From positions 1 to 49,240 of the forward strand of contig CBEVZC010000006.1 in assembly GCA_965554225.1 (NCBI GenBank): a stretch of DNA of 49,240 bases. Reading direction: 5' to 3'. The stretch is from BMS3ABIN04 sp965554225 (GTDB lineage: Bacteria > Bacteroidota > Ignavibacteria > Ignavibacteriales > Melioribacteraceae). Positions 17,462-26,996 of this stretch are shown one piece after another (within the stretch, counting starts at the first letter, position 1; each line of letters starts with the position of its first letter). The translations under genes and the position numbers were made by a program. The notes beneath the pieces were generated by a model. It was given only the letters and a program-made list of their open reading frames with translations, was not told the origin of the DNA and ran no database searches.

Positions 17462-19552
17462 ATGGGAATGATGGCTAGGATGAGGAGTTTAGCTCCTTGG
17501 TTTATTCTTGGTGTAGGCGGTTTGTTTATCTTGTTTATGGTGCTGTCGGATTCAAGTCTGCAAAAAATTATGCATTCACGCGACAATAACGTTGGTTCAA
17601 TTGACGGTGAAGAAATAAGTTATAAAGACTATTCGCAAATGGTTGAACAATATCGAAAAGATCAAGTAAAAAGAACCGGCAAAGATATTGACGAAAGCCA
17701 GATGGATCAGTTCAGGGATCAAGTTTGGGATATATTGGTAACGCAAAAGTTAGTTGAAGAAAAAATCAAAGAATATGGAATTACGGTTACACCTCAAGAA
17801 ATTATTAATACAATAGAGTCACCAAACCCTCCGCAATTCTTGAGACGTAATTTTATCGATTCTACAGGCAGATTCAATAAAGAAGCGTATGATGCAGCTA
17901 TACATAACCCCCAAAACAAGCAAGCTATGATACAAGCAGAAGATGCCGTTAGACAACAGCTTCTGCAAAATAAACTCCGGGAATATTTATTTGGAACAAT
18001 TATCATTAACGATGGTGAAGTTAAGAGAAAATTTATTGACGAAAATACTAGGATGAGTGCGAAATGGGCATTCTTTGCAGCTAATATTATCCCTGATTCA
18101 ACTATTCCGGTTTCCGATACAGAGTTACAAAATTATTATGAAAAGCATAAAGAAGAATTCAAACTTGACGGTCGTAGAAAACTTAAATATGTACTATTCC
18201 TAAAAGCTGCTTCTCATGGTGATTCGGTTGGTATAAGAAAAAACTTGGAATCAGTTGTAAAAAAATTAAAAAGTGATACTAGCAGCTTCAAAACTTATGT
18301 TCAAATATATTCAGACAAACCGTTTGAACTTGATACCGTGACCCTCAATTCCATTACTAGAAGTGCCGGAGATCTTTTTTTGTACAAAGCAAAAATTGGT
18401 GACGTCTTAGGACCGGTTCTTACTATAGATGGATATGAAGTTTACAAATTAGATAAAAAACTTAAAGGGAAAGTTACCACAATTAGAGCATCTCATATTT
18501 TAGTAAAAGGCGGCGGTAATGAAGAAGTGGCAAAAAAAGAAGCATATGAAATTTACAATCAATTAAAAGCCGGAGCTGATTTTGCAAAATTGGCTAGAGA
18601 AAAATCTGAAGACCCCAGCGCAAAAGATGGCGGTGAATTAGGATGGTTTACAAAGGGACAGATGGTTCCGGAGTTTGAGAAAGCGGCATTTAGAGGTAAA
18701 ATAGGCGAAGTATTGAAACCGGTAAAGACACGCTACGGATATCATATAATTATGGTTACCGGAAGGGATAATCATCGATACGTAATAGAAAAAATATTCA
18801 ACAAAATTATTCCTTCACCAACTACAATAGATCGCATGTATAACAATGCAAATGATTTCTCTTATTTAGCTAAGAAAAATGATTTTAAGTCCGAAGCAGA
18901 TTTGATGAAATATAGAATTTTAGAAACACCTGCTTTTACAAAAACAGCTTCGGCAATACCCGGACTTGGCAGTAACAAAGCCATTGTAAAATTTGCGTTC
19001 GAGAACAACGTTGGCGAAGTAAGCGATGTATTTAAATTGCCTATCGGTTACGTTGTAGCAATGGTTTCTCAGGCCCTTCCGGCTAAATACAAACCTGTAA
19101 AAGAAGTCAAGGGAACGCTGACCAGACTTGTTAGGAATGGAAAAAAACTGGCAAAAACTTTTGAAATTGCAAAAGAAATCCGAAATAAACTTGGCGATTC
19201 TAATGATCTAAGCAAAGTAACTTCACTTGATCCGAATGCCAAAATATTTAATGCTTCTAAGTTTACAGTTGATAGCAACGTACCCGGAGTAGGAAAAGAT
19301 TATGCTTTTTATAATTATACTCTTACAGGTCCTATTGGTAAAATATCTAACCCGATTAAAGGCAAAAGAGGCAGCTACTTAATTAAAGTAACAGAAAGAG
19401 TAGGGTTTGATTCCACGATGTATTCTATTCAAAAAAATACACTCCGTTCAAATATGCTGCAGCAAACTAAGGTTAAATATTTCCAAGATTGGGCGGAAAG
19501 TCTTAAGGATGAAGCTGAAATTGTTGATAATAGATATAAATTTTATAAATAG
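17462..19552 (+). CDS. PpiD/SurA-type periplasmic peptidyl-prolyl isomerase and chaperone
   Basis: This 696-residue protein has a single N-terminal membrane anchor (PWFILGVGGLFILFMVL, about 12-28). A SurA_N-like chaperone region follows (VGSIDGEEISYKDYSQMVEQY onward). A parvulin rotamase domain lies at about 340-436 (IRASHILVKGG ... DGGELGWFTKGQMVPEFEKAAF ... TRYGYHIIMV), with the conserved DGGDLGWF-type and GYHI motifs. A second long helical/PPIase-like C-terminal part is more diverged. This is the PpiD layout: inner-membrane anchored, acting on proteins leaving the Sec channel, including outer-membrane proteins. GGAGG lies upstream of the ATG. It is a single-gene unit ending at a strong terminator. 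Confidence 0.9.
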   Translation: MGMMARMRSLAPWFILGVGGLFILFMVLSDSSLQKIMHSRDNNVGSIDGEEISYKDYSQMVEQYRKDQVKRTGKDIDESQMDQFRDQVWDILVTQKLVEEKIKEYGITVTPQEIINTIESPNPPQFLRRNFIDSTGRFNKEAYDAAIHNPQNKQAMIQAEDAVRQQLLQNKLREYLFGTIIINDGEVKRKFIDENTRMSAKWAFFAANIIPDSTIPVSDTELQNYYEKHKEEFKLDGRRKLKYVLFLKAASHGDSVGIRKNLESVVKKLKSDTSSFKTYVQIYSDKPFELDTVTLNSITRSAGDLFLYKAKIGDVLGPVLTIDGYEVYKLDKKLKGKVTTIRASHILVKGGGNEEVAKKEAYEIYNQLKAGADFAKLAREKSEDPSAKDGGELGWFTKGQMVPEFEKAAFRGKIGEVLKPVKTRYGYHIIMVTGRDNHRYVIEKIFNKIIPSPTTIDRMYNNANDFSYLAKKNDFKSEADLMKYRILETPAFTKTASAIPGLGSNKAIVKFAFENNVGEVSDVFKLPIGYVVAMVSQALPAKYKPVKEVKGTLTRLVRNGKKLAKTFEIAKEIRNKLGDSNDLSKVTSLDPNAKIFNASKFTVDSNVPGVGKDYAFYNYTLTGPIGKISNPIKGKRGSYLIKVTERVGFDSTMYSIQKNTLRSNMLQQTKVKYFQDWAESLKDEAEIVDNRYKFYK

Positions 19553-19576
19553 TTAATTATAAAAGAATTTCATGTT

Positions 19577-19610
19577 AAAGCCGGTTCCTTAAAAAACCGG
19601 CTTTCTTTTT
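19577..19610 (+). terminator. Strong Rho-independent terminator
   Basis: The perfect 10-base arms AAAGCCGGTT (19577-19586) and AACCGGCTTT (19595-19604) have an 8-base loop and are followed by CTTTTTT. It lies 25 bases after the foldase stop. Confidence 0.92.
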
Positions 19611-19747
19611 TCTGTTGTCCGTATTTTTATCATTACTAATCTCAGTTTGGTTTTAAATGGATTTTTTTCTGCATTAGATTTTTGTTACATTCTTTTATAT
19701 TTTATTATTAAAACTCTTTTGAAAAAGGAATAAGTAATAAACTTCAC

Positions 19748-20464
19748 ATGAAAAGTAAATTTTTATATCAATGCATTCTACCTATTTTATTTATTTTCCC
19801 GTTTTCATTCAGCGACGCTCAATACAACGGAACCAATACAAGTATTTCGGTAAACTATAGCTATACAAATACTTCTAAATTATTTCTTAATCCTAATTCA
19901 AACGATGAAATATTACGTGCACAAAACTTACCGTTAGATAATATATTTAGTTATTCGTCTGAACTTCGTTATAGAGTTTCCGATCCGTTTATTTTGGGTT
20001 TGCGCATTGAGTATATAAAAAAAACAATTACACACAAAGATGACCAAATACCTGTAATTGATGCTACTTTCGGATATCGTTTAGTTCCGGTTGAGCTTTC
20101 AGCTTATTATTTTCTTCCATTCTCCACAGAAAATTTCAAATTTTTTATGGGAGGTGGAATAGGAGCCTACTTCGGAGACAATATTAAAGATATTGGTGAC
20201 GTAAATTCTATAACCATAAATAAAAAATTTGCTTTTGGAATTCAAGTTGAGGTGGGAATGGACTATATTGTTTGGGAAAATTTCTCCGCACGATTCCAGA
20301 TGCGTTTTAGAGATCCTGAATTTGAGATAGAAAGCGAATATTCTAGCGATACAGTCAATTACAAAGGTAAATCATATTTCTTATCAAACTCTCATTTTAT
20401 AACCAAGACAAATATCGACGGAATAACATTTACGCTTGGGATAGCTTACAACTTTAATATCTAA
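19748..20464 (+). CDS. Outer-membrane beta-barrel protein (small porin/OmpW/opacity-like)
   Basis: The 238-residue protein has a Sec signal peptide, with cleavage near FSDAQYNG. The mature part is a series of amphipathic strands with aromatic ends, such as FSYSSELRYRV, FILGLRIEYIKK and FKFFMGGGIGAYFGD. It finishes with GITFTLGIAYNFNI, close to the C-terminal aromatic signature that BAM recognises. About 8 strands fit the length. Function is not predictable; proteins of this shape are surface porins, adhesins or stress-induced structural proteins. It stands alone between the foldase terminator and aroK. Confidence 0.75.
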   Translation: MKSKFLYQCILPILFIFPFSFSDAQYNGTNTSISVNYSYTNTSKLFLNPNSNDEILRAQNLPLDNIFSYSSELRYRVSDPFILGLRIEYIKKTITHKDDQIPVIDATFGYRLVPVELSAYYFLPFSTENFKFFMGGGIGAYFGDNIKDIGDVNSITINKKFAFGIQVEVGMDYIVWENFSARFQMRFRDPEFEIESEYSSDTVNYKGKSYFLSNSHFITKTNIDGITFTLGIAYNFNI

Positions 20465-20646
20465 TTAAGTCATGTAACGCAATACATACACAAGCATTTC
20501 CAAACTCATCAATTCACTTATTTAACCTTTCACTTTATATTATTTTAGTCAAATAAAATAGTAAAGAATCAAAACAGATTTCCCGCAAAACTGAAATAAA
20601 TAATTTATATTTAGAATTGATTCGTTTTTTATTTAATCGGATAACA

Positions 20647-21192
20647 ATGGGAACGGAAATATTTTATATAACAGGATTTATGACGAGCGGGAAAAGCACA
20701 ATTGGTCCAATATTAGCAAATGTACTGGGATGGAATTTCTTCGATCTAGACAAAGTAATAGAGAACGAATTCGGAAGATCAATAGTTGAAATATTTTCCG
20801 ATAAAGGAGAAGAAGAATTTAGAAACTTAGAGAAATACCACATCAGGCAAATCGCTTTGAATAAATATGTTATTGTGGCTTTGGGCGGAGGGACAATTGC
20901 CAATGAAGAGAACTTGGCGCTTATAAAAAATACAGGGAAACTAATTTATCTCCGTGCTTCCCCGGATATTATTTATAAAAGAATTAAAAATAAAATAGAC
21001 CGACCGTTGTTTAGAGATATGGTTCTTTCGGAAAGCAGTCCGGAAGATTTTATAATTAGAATAAAAAGTCTCCTTGATAAAAGAGAAAAATATTACGAGC
21101 AAGCAGATATTACAATCGACACCAGCGAGCAGCCGATTGGCAGAACGGTAGATAAAATTGCAAAAATAGTTTTCAGGTTTATACATGATTAA
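20647..21192 (+). CDS. aroK: Shikimate kinase
   Basis: AroK phosphorylates shikimate at O3 with ATP in the chorismate pathway. I use the ATG at 20647 (181 residues), because the upstream TTG at 20617 adds residues not seen in the family. Walker A is GFMTSGKST (10-18), followed by the shikimate-binding FDLDKVIE with Asp33/Asp35, FSDKGEEEFRNLE with Arg59, and GGGT (80-83). The lid DRPLFRD is present. The aroB start codon lies inside its last codons (8-base overlap), so the two pathway genes are coupled. Confidence 0.95.
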   Translation: MGTEIFYITGFMTSGKSTIGPILANVLGWNFFDLDKVIENEFGRSIVEIFSDKGEEEFRNLEKYHIRQIALNKYVIVALGGGTIANEENLALIKNTGKLIYLRASPDIIYKRIKNKIDRPLFRDMVLSESSPEDFIIRIKSLLDKREKYYEQADITIDTSEQPIGRTVDKIAKIVFRFIHD

Positions 21193-22285
21193 AATAAAAA
21201 TAAATTTACCCAAAAAAACATACTCGTTTTATCTTGGAGAAAATATTTTTGATAAACTCGATGCGTTTGTTAATAAGAATTATCCTGCGCATTCTGTTTT
21301 TATTGTTGTAGATAAAACTGTTCACAAACTCTATAAATCAAAAGTTGAGAGTTTCCTTAAATCTATTAAAAATAAATCAAACAAATTTATTCTTACTCCA
21401 AACGAGAAAAATAAATCATACGAATCATTAAAGAATATTCACTCCTCGCTTATAAAAAATAATTTTGGACGAGATACTCTTCTAGCTGCAATTGGCGGTG
21501 GAATTACAGGAGATCTTGCCGGTTTTGCAGCAGCTACATTTATGCGGGGCATTCCCTTTGTCCAAGTACCAACCACACTACTTGCAATGGTTGATAGTTC
21601 GGTAGGTGGGAAAACCGGAATAAACTTTAATAACACAAAAAATATAGTCGGTGCATTTTATCAACCGGATTTTATTTACGCCGATATTTCTTTTCTTAAT
21701 ACCTTACCAAAAAAAGAATTTATCTGCGGATTAGGTGAAATTGTAAAATATGCTTTCCTGACCGATAATAATTTCTTCAATTTTCTTTTACGCAATTTTG
21801 AAAAAGTTATAGACAATGATAATAAGGTGTTGAACAGACTAATCAAGAACTCCGTTATGTACAAAGGCTCTGTTGTTTCGGAGGATGAAAAAGAAAGCGG
21901 CCTGCGCAAAGTATTAAATTTAGGACACACTTTCGCGCATGCTCTGGAAGCAGAACAAGACCATAAGATTAAACACGGAGAAGCTGTTATATTCGGCTTG
22001 ACTTGTGCATTATTTACTTCAAAAGAAATTGGAATTCTTACTCCAAATAAATTTGAGAAATATTTTAATCTAATACATAATTTCAAAGATTTAATAACTA
22101 TTAATAATTTCGACAAGAGAAAGCTTTACAATATTATGCTGCGGGATAAGAAAAACCTACAGGGAAAAGTAAAGTTTGTTTTACTAAGCGGGATCGGGAA
22201 CATATTATTGAATGTTGAAGTTGATAAAAAAGTAGTATACTCTTCACTTGAAGCAGCTAGAGAATATTTTCAGAAAAACAAATGA
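21185..22285 (+). CDS. aroB: 3-dehydroquinate synthase
   Basis: AroB makes 3-dehydroquinate from DAHP, the second step of the shikimate pathway, using NAD+ and a divalent metal. The 366-residue protein shows the NAD-binding AIGGGITGDLAGFAAATFMRG region, VDSSVGGKTGIN, and metal ligands in GLGEIVKYAFL, LNLGHTFAHALE and KHGEAV. The family residues are all intact. It overlaps aroK by 8 bases upstream and the GHL10 gene by 4 bases (ATGA) downstream, so all three are one translational unit. The other shikimate genes are not in this window. Confidence 0.96.
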   Translation: MIKIKINLPKKTYSFYLGENIFDKLDAFVNKNYPAHSVFIVVDKTVHKLYKSKVESFLKSIKNKSNKFILTPNEKNKSYESLKNIHSSLIKNNFGRDTLLAAIGGGITGDLAGFAAATFMRGIPFVQVPTTLLAMVDSSVGGKTGINFNNTKNIVGAFYQPDFIYADISFLNTLPKKEFICGLGEIVKYAFLTDNNFFNFLLRNFEKVIDNDNKVLNRLIKNSVMYKGSVVSEDEKESGLRKVLNLGHTFAHALEAEQDHKIKHGEAVIFGLTCALFTSKEIGILTPNKFEKYFNLIHNFKDLITINNFDKRKLYNIMLRDKKNLQGKVKFVLLSGIGNILLNVEVDKKVVYSSLEAAREYFQKNK

Positions 22286-23970
22286 TTAAATCTTTATTTG
22301 CACTTGTTATTCTGTTTACTTCCATATTTTATGCCCAAATCAACCATGAAACGCGTGCTGTATGGATTGCGACTAACTTCCGTCTTGATTGGCCTCCTCA
22401 AACGTCAAATCCGGATTCTCAAATTTGGGCACTGACAGAGATGTTCGATTCAGTTAGAAGCAAAAACCTAAATACCGTATATTTCCAAGTACGAGGGAAC
22501 GGATCGGTTATGTTTAATTCATCTTATGAACCCTATTCAATTTATTTAACCGGTGACGCCCATCGTAAGCCGACATACGATCCTTTAAAACTAGCAATTA
22601 AATTAGCACATGAAAGAAACTTGGAAATTCATGCATGGCTAAATGTAATGAGATGCTTCAGTGGATCTGAGAATAAAATTTTACAAAGCGGTAAACAGCT
22701 GCTAAATGCACACCCGGAATGGATAAGAAAATATTACAAAGACGGTAAAATATCTTATTGGCTTGATCCCGGTTTACCGGAAGTTAGAAATTATTTAACA
22801 AATTTAATTATTGAGTTAGTACAAAATTACGATATTGACGGTATTCAATTAGACTTTATGCGTTATCCGGGTAAAAATTTTAACGACTTCAATACTTACC
22901 GAAAGTATGAAAACGGATTAGATTTAGATGACTGGCGAAGAGGAAATATTACAGCATTTTTATCTCAACTATACTCATCTGTAAAGAAAATAAAACCGTA
23001 TCTAAAAGTAGGCGTAACACCAATAGGAATATATAAAAATAGTACGGATGCTAAGGGCTGGGAAGGATTTTCGGAAGTTTATCAGGATTCCAAAACTTGG
23101 TTAAAAAATAAAATTGTCGATTACCTTGCTCCCCAAATTTATTGGGACCTGAATAATAATCCCAAATTTTTGACTTTAGCTAAAATATGGAAGAGTATAT
23201 CAAACAACCAGAATATTGTTTTAGGTATTGCAGCATATAAAAATAATGTTAAAAGCGAAATACCGGAAATGATTGGTTACTCTAAGAAATTAAATACAGC
23301 AGGCATTGCTTTTTTCCGTTATGAAAATATTAAGAATTATAATTTCACTGATTTTAATCATTTGGCTTTCCCGGCACAAATGAGCTGGTTAACACTGCCT
23401 GAAACTAAACTTCCAAGAATATTTCTGAATTATAAAATATTACCTGGCAATACTTTTAGATTACAATTTTCTTGGACTCCATATTTCACAAATAAAAATA
23501 AACACATTTTCAGAGGCTTTATCTTATCTGAAAACACGGGGAAGAATAAAAAATTTATTGATACGCCGATTGCTCCAGACGCCTCAACAACTATTGTCTC
23601 AATACCTCAACCTAATAAGATTAATTATAACTTCAAACTAAACATAATAAATAAACTTTGGGATTTTAAAGAAGTTAGCAAGAATAAAGTTATACAATAT
23701 AAACCCTTAGCCGTTCTGGCTAATAATCCCAAACCAATATTTAAGCCTGTATTGTTAAAAGGGGAAAAAGCTTCTAAGGTAATTTTAGCATCAGGCATTT
23801 CAGACACAGTTAAGATAGTTTCGATAGATAATAACAAGATTAAAGATGTATTTGTGCAGGAACTATCGAAGGGAATAAATATAATTGAGATTAAAAAAAA
23901 TAATATTGAGTATCTGCAGATATTAACAAATGCGTTGAACAAAAAATATGAATTGAAATTAAAATACTAA
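22282..23970 (+). CDS. Secreted GHL10/DUF187-family glycoside-hydrolase-like protein
   Basis: This 562-residue protein has a short signal peptide (cleavage near FYAQ, about residue 19). The TIM-barrel GHL10 domain (about 22-360) shows the family marks ETRAVWIATNFRLDWPP, NTVYFQVRGNG, LEIHAWLNVMRCF and DGIQLDFMRYP. The C-terminal 200 residues are strand-rich, perhaps Ig/Fn3-like, with a tail of unknown role. Bacterial members are thought to act on peptidoglycan-derived or other glycan substrates (YngK, DigH relatives), in the periplasm or on the surface; the activity here is unproven. The start overlaps aroB. The stop overlaps the convergent uvrA stop by 4 bases, with no terminator between. Confidence 0.85.
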   Translation: MIKSLFALVILFTSIFYAQINHETRAVWIATNFRLDWPPQTSNPDSQIWALTEMFDSVRSKNLNTVYFQVRGNGSVMFNSSYEPYSIYLTGDAHRKPTYDPLKLAIKLAHERNLEIHAWLNVMRCFSGSENKILQSGKQLLNAHPEWIRKYYKDGKISYWLDPGLPEVRNYLTNLIIELVQNYDIDGIQLDFMRYPGKNFNDFNTYRKYENGLDLDDWRRGNITAFLSQLYSSVKKIKPYLKVGVTPIGIYKNSTDAKGWEGFSEVYQDSKTWLKNKIVDYLAPQIYWDLNNNPKFLTLAKIWKSISNNQNIVLGIAAYKNNVKSEIPEMIGYSKKLNTAGIAFFRYENIKNYNFTDFNHLAFPAQMSWLTLPETKLPRIFLNYKILPGNTFRLQFSWTPYFTNKNKHIFRGFILSENTGKNKKFIDTPIAPDASTTIVSIPQPNKINYNFKLNIINKLWDFKEVSKNKVIQYKPLAVLANNPKPIFKPVLLKGEKASKVILASGISDTVKIVSIDNNKIKDVFVQELSKGINIIEIKKNNIEYLQILTNALNKKYELKLKY

Positions 23971-26741
23971 TTATTTAACAAAGGTTTCAAATACTTTCCG
24001 GTAAATGATTTTTTACTAATTACAATTTCTTCCGGAGTACCGCTTGCAACAACTTCACCGCCCCTTTTTCCGGCTTCCGGTCCAAGATCAATTATATAAT
24101 CGGCACATTTAATGATATCCAAATTGTGTTCGATTATTACAATTGAATTACCGGAATCCAACAAAGCATTAAAACAATTTATCAATTTGCTTATATCATC
24201 AAAATGCAGACCTGTAGTCGGTTCATCAAAAATGAATAGAATATTCTTATTTTTTTTACTTGCAGTTAAGTGTCTTGCAAGTTTAATTCTTTGCGCTTCT
24301 CCTCCCGAAAGTGTATTTGACGGTTGACCAAGATGAACATATCCCATTCCTACATCTGCCAATACTTTAAGATATTTTAATATTTGCACGTTACTTTCAA
24401 AAAACTTAATTGCTTCGTCAACGGTCATATTTAATACATCAACAATATTTTTCCCTCTATATGTAATGTCTCTAATTTCCTTTTTATACCGTGTTCCTTT
24501 GCAATCTTCACATTCTAAATATAAATCGGCTAAAAATTGCATATCAATTTTAACAAATCCTTCCCCTTTGCATGTTTCGCATCTTCCGCCAGGAACATTG
24601 AAAGAGAAGTAACCGGGTTTATACCCTTTTATTCTTGCTTGTGGAGTTCGTGAAAATAATTCCCTAATAGCTTCAAACCCTTTTACGTAACTAATAGGAT
24701 TTGACCTAGGTGATTTTCCTATTGGTGATTGGTCAACTATTTCAATTCCGTCAATAAAACTTACACCTTCAATAGAGTCGAATTTACCTACTTTTTTTGC
24801 ACCAAGACCGGTCATTTTTGCAATTCCGCCATAAAGAACATCGTGAACTAATGTACTTTTACCTGAGCCGCTTACTCCGGTAATTGCAACAAATTTATGT
24901 AGCGGAATTTCAACATTAATATCTTTAAGATTATTTTCGCTCGCACCGAATATTTTAATTGCTTTTGTTTTCTTAGTATTTCTTTTAACAGGAACTTCAA
25001 TTTTTTTCATTCCTGATAAATATTTCCCGGTAAGTGAATTCTTAGAATTTAATATCTCATCCAAAGTTCCGTAAGCAATTATTTCGCCTCCGTTTTCCCC
25101 TGCATACGGTCCCATATCGGCTATTAGATCAGCTTCTCTAATCATTTCAGAGTCGTGCTCTACTACCAATACAGTGTTTCCGATATCCCTTAAAGATTTC
25201 AAAATTTTGATCAGTTTTTTATTATCGCGCGGATGCAAACCAATACTCGGTTCATCTAATACGTAAAGCGTTCCCATCAGTGCAGATCCAAGAGAAGTAG
25301 CCAGGTTTATTCTTTGACTTTCGCCGCCGGAAAGTGTGTTACTAAGACGTTCTAAAGTTAAATATCCCAAACCAACATTGTTAAGAAAAGATAACCGTTT
25401 ACGGATTTCTTTAAGAATATTTGATACAATTTTCAGTTCGTAATCAGTAAGATGGATATTATGAAAAAATTCATCTGCCTCTTCAATAGTAAGTTGAACA
25501 AGATCAAAAATTGATTTATCATTTATTTTAACTTGCAGCGATTCTCTTCTTAATCTCGAACCTTTACATGCAGTGCAAGTTGTATAGCCCCGGTATTTAC
25601 TCAACAAAATACGTATATGCATTTTATAAGTTTTTTGTTCAAGTTTTTTAAAATAACCGTCAATTCCTAAAAAACCGTTAAACCCTTCTTTTATTAATTT
25701 TACATGCTCATCCGTAAGTTTATTAAAAGGAACATTTAGCGGAATTTTTTTATCTTTTGCTACACGAACCAAATCTCGCAAATACCTGCTGAACTTTACC
25801 GTACGCCAAGGTGCAATTGCTCCTTCTATTAAAGACAATTTGGGATTAGGTACAACTAAATTCATATCGTAACCAATTGTTCTGCCAAAACCTTGACAAA
25901 CCGGACATGCACCAAAAGGGTTGTTGAATGAGAAAAATCTCGGTTCAGGTTCTTCGTATTTTATTCCGCAGCATTCAAATAAATTATTAAAAGATTTTAC
26001 TGTACCTGTTTCAGCATCTATTATTGCGAGTTTGCTTTCTCCTTCTTTAAAAGTTACCTCTAAAGAATCTGCAAATGCACTGCGCATATTTCCCTTCTTA
26101 ATCTTAAAGCGATCTATAACTGCAAATAAATTCTTTTTTGAACGAGGTAGAGTTTTCGATTCATTCAGGTCAATTATCTTTCCATTGTTAAATATTCTAA
26201 AGAAACCTCTTTGTTTCAAGTAATTAAGCTCTTCTTTTATGGTTCTTCCACTATGAAGATGAATTGGAAAACCAAGGTAATATTTTTTTCCCTCTTCCTG
26301 CTCTTCTAACCAGTTTGAAACCGTAGAAACGGTATCCTTTTTTACTTCATTACCACAGCTAAAACAGATGGTTTTCCCAATTCTGGCAAATAACAACTTA
26401 AGATAATCATATATTTCAGTACTGGTACCTACTGTTGAACGAGGGTTTTTTGATCCGGCTTTTTGTTCAATAGCAACAGCCGGAGAAATACCGTAAATGA
26501 AATCAACGTCAGGTTTATTAATTCTGTCCAAGAATTGTCGTGCATAAGATGAAAGACTTTCTACAAAGCGTCTTTGTCCTTCAGCATAAAGCGTATCAAA
26601 AACGAAAGAAGATTTACCGCTTCCGCTAACACCGGTAAAAACTACTAATTTATTACGGGGAATTTCCAGATCAATATTTTTAAGATTATGCTCTCTAGCG
26701 CCCTTAATTATTATTTTATCTTTTGAATCTATTTTTGGCAT
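23967..26741 (-). CDS. uvrA: Excinuclease ABC subunit A (UvrA)
   Basis: UvrA scans DNA for bulky lesions and loads UvrB. The 924-residue protein has two ABC cassettes. Walker A is GVSGSGKSS at 37-45 and GVSGSGKST at about 620-630. Signatures are NTLSGGESQR and NTLSGGEAQR, with Walker B ending DEPSIGLHPRD and DEPTTGLHFDD. The C-terminal zinc module is complete (CETCKGEG ... CEDCKGTR). In the first zinc module the usual CxxC pair is replaced by adjacent Cys257-Cys258, while CPVC (279-282) remains. The insertion domain follows CFSCGNEV (126-129). It probably forms a single-gene unit. Confidence 0.97.
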   Translation of the reverse strand: MPKIDSKDKIIIKGAREHNLKNIDLEIPRNKLVVFTGVSGSGKSSFVFDTLYAEGQRRFVESLSSYARQFLDRINKPDVDFIYGISPAVAIEQKAGSKNPRSTVGTSTEIYDYLKLLFARIGKTICFSCGNEVKKDTVSTVSNWLEEQEEGKKYYLGFPIHLHSGRTIKEELNYLKQRGFFRIFNNGKIIDLNESKTLPRSKKNLFAVIDRFKIKKGNMRSAFADSLEVTFKEGESKLAIIDAETGTVKSFNNLFECCGIKYEEPEPRFFSFNNPFGACPVCQGFGRTIGYDMNLVVPNPKLSLIEGAIAPWRTVKFSRYLRDLVRVAKDKKIPLNVPFNKLTDEHVKLIKEGFNGFLGIDGYFKKLEQKTYKMHIRILLSKYRGYTTCTACKGSRLRRESLQVKINDKSIFDLVQLTIEEADEFFHNIHLTDYELKIVSNILKEIRKRLSFLNNVGLGYLTLERLSNTLSGGESQRINLATSLGSALMGTLYVLDEPSIGLHPRDNKKLIKILKSLRDIGNTVLVVEHDSEMIREADLIADMGPYAGENGGEIIAYGTLDEILNSKNSLTGKYLSGMKKIEVPVKRNTKKTKAIKIFGASENNLKDINVEIPLHKFVAITGVSGSGKSTLVHDVLYGGIAKMTGLGAKKVGKFDSIEGVSFIDGIEIVDQSPIGKSPRSNPISYVKGFEAIRELFSRTPQARIKGYKPGYFSFNVPGGRCETCKGEGFVKIDMQFLADLYLECEDCKGTRYKKEIRDITYRGKNIVDVLNMTVDEAIKFFESNVQILKYLKVLADVGMGYVHLGQPSNTLSGGEAQRIKLARHLTASKKNKNILFIFDEPTTGLHFDDISKLINCFNALLDSGNSIVIIEHNLDIIKCADYIIDLGPEAGKRGGEVVASGTPEEIVISKKSFTGKYLKPLLNN

Positions 26742-26996
26742 TTTGAATTTTTGAAAGTGAAAATTTTTAAAATAATAAAAAATCTTCTTAATGCAGAATA
26801 ATTTTACAAATTAATTTTATGAAAGTCATTTATAGTAAGTGAAAGGTTATAAAATTATCACTAGAAAACTAAATTGAAAACAGAAAAGTAAAAAATATTG
26901 AATTAAAGATTCTTATTTGTTGTATTTAGCTTTATAAAAAGAAAATTTTTAAAACTATCAAAAACGTGTTTATGATAACTGTAAAAAGCTAAATTA

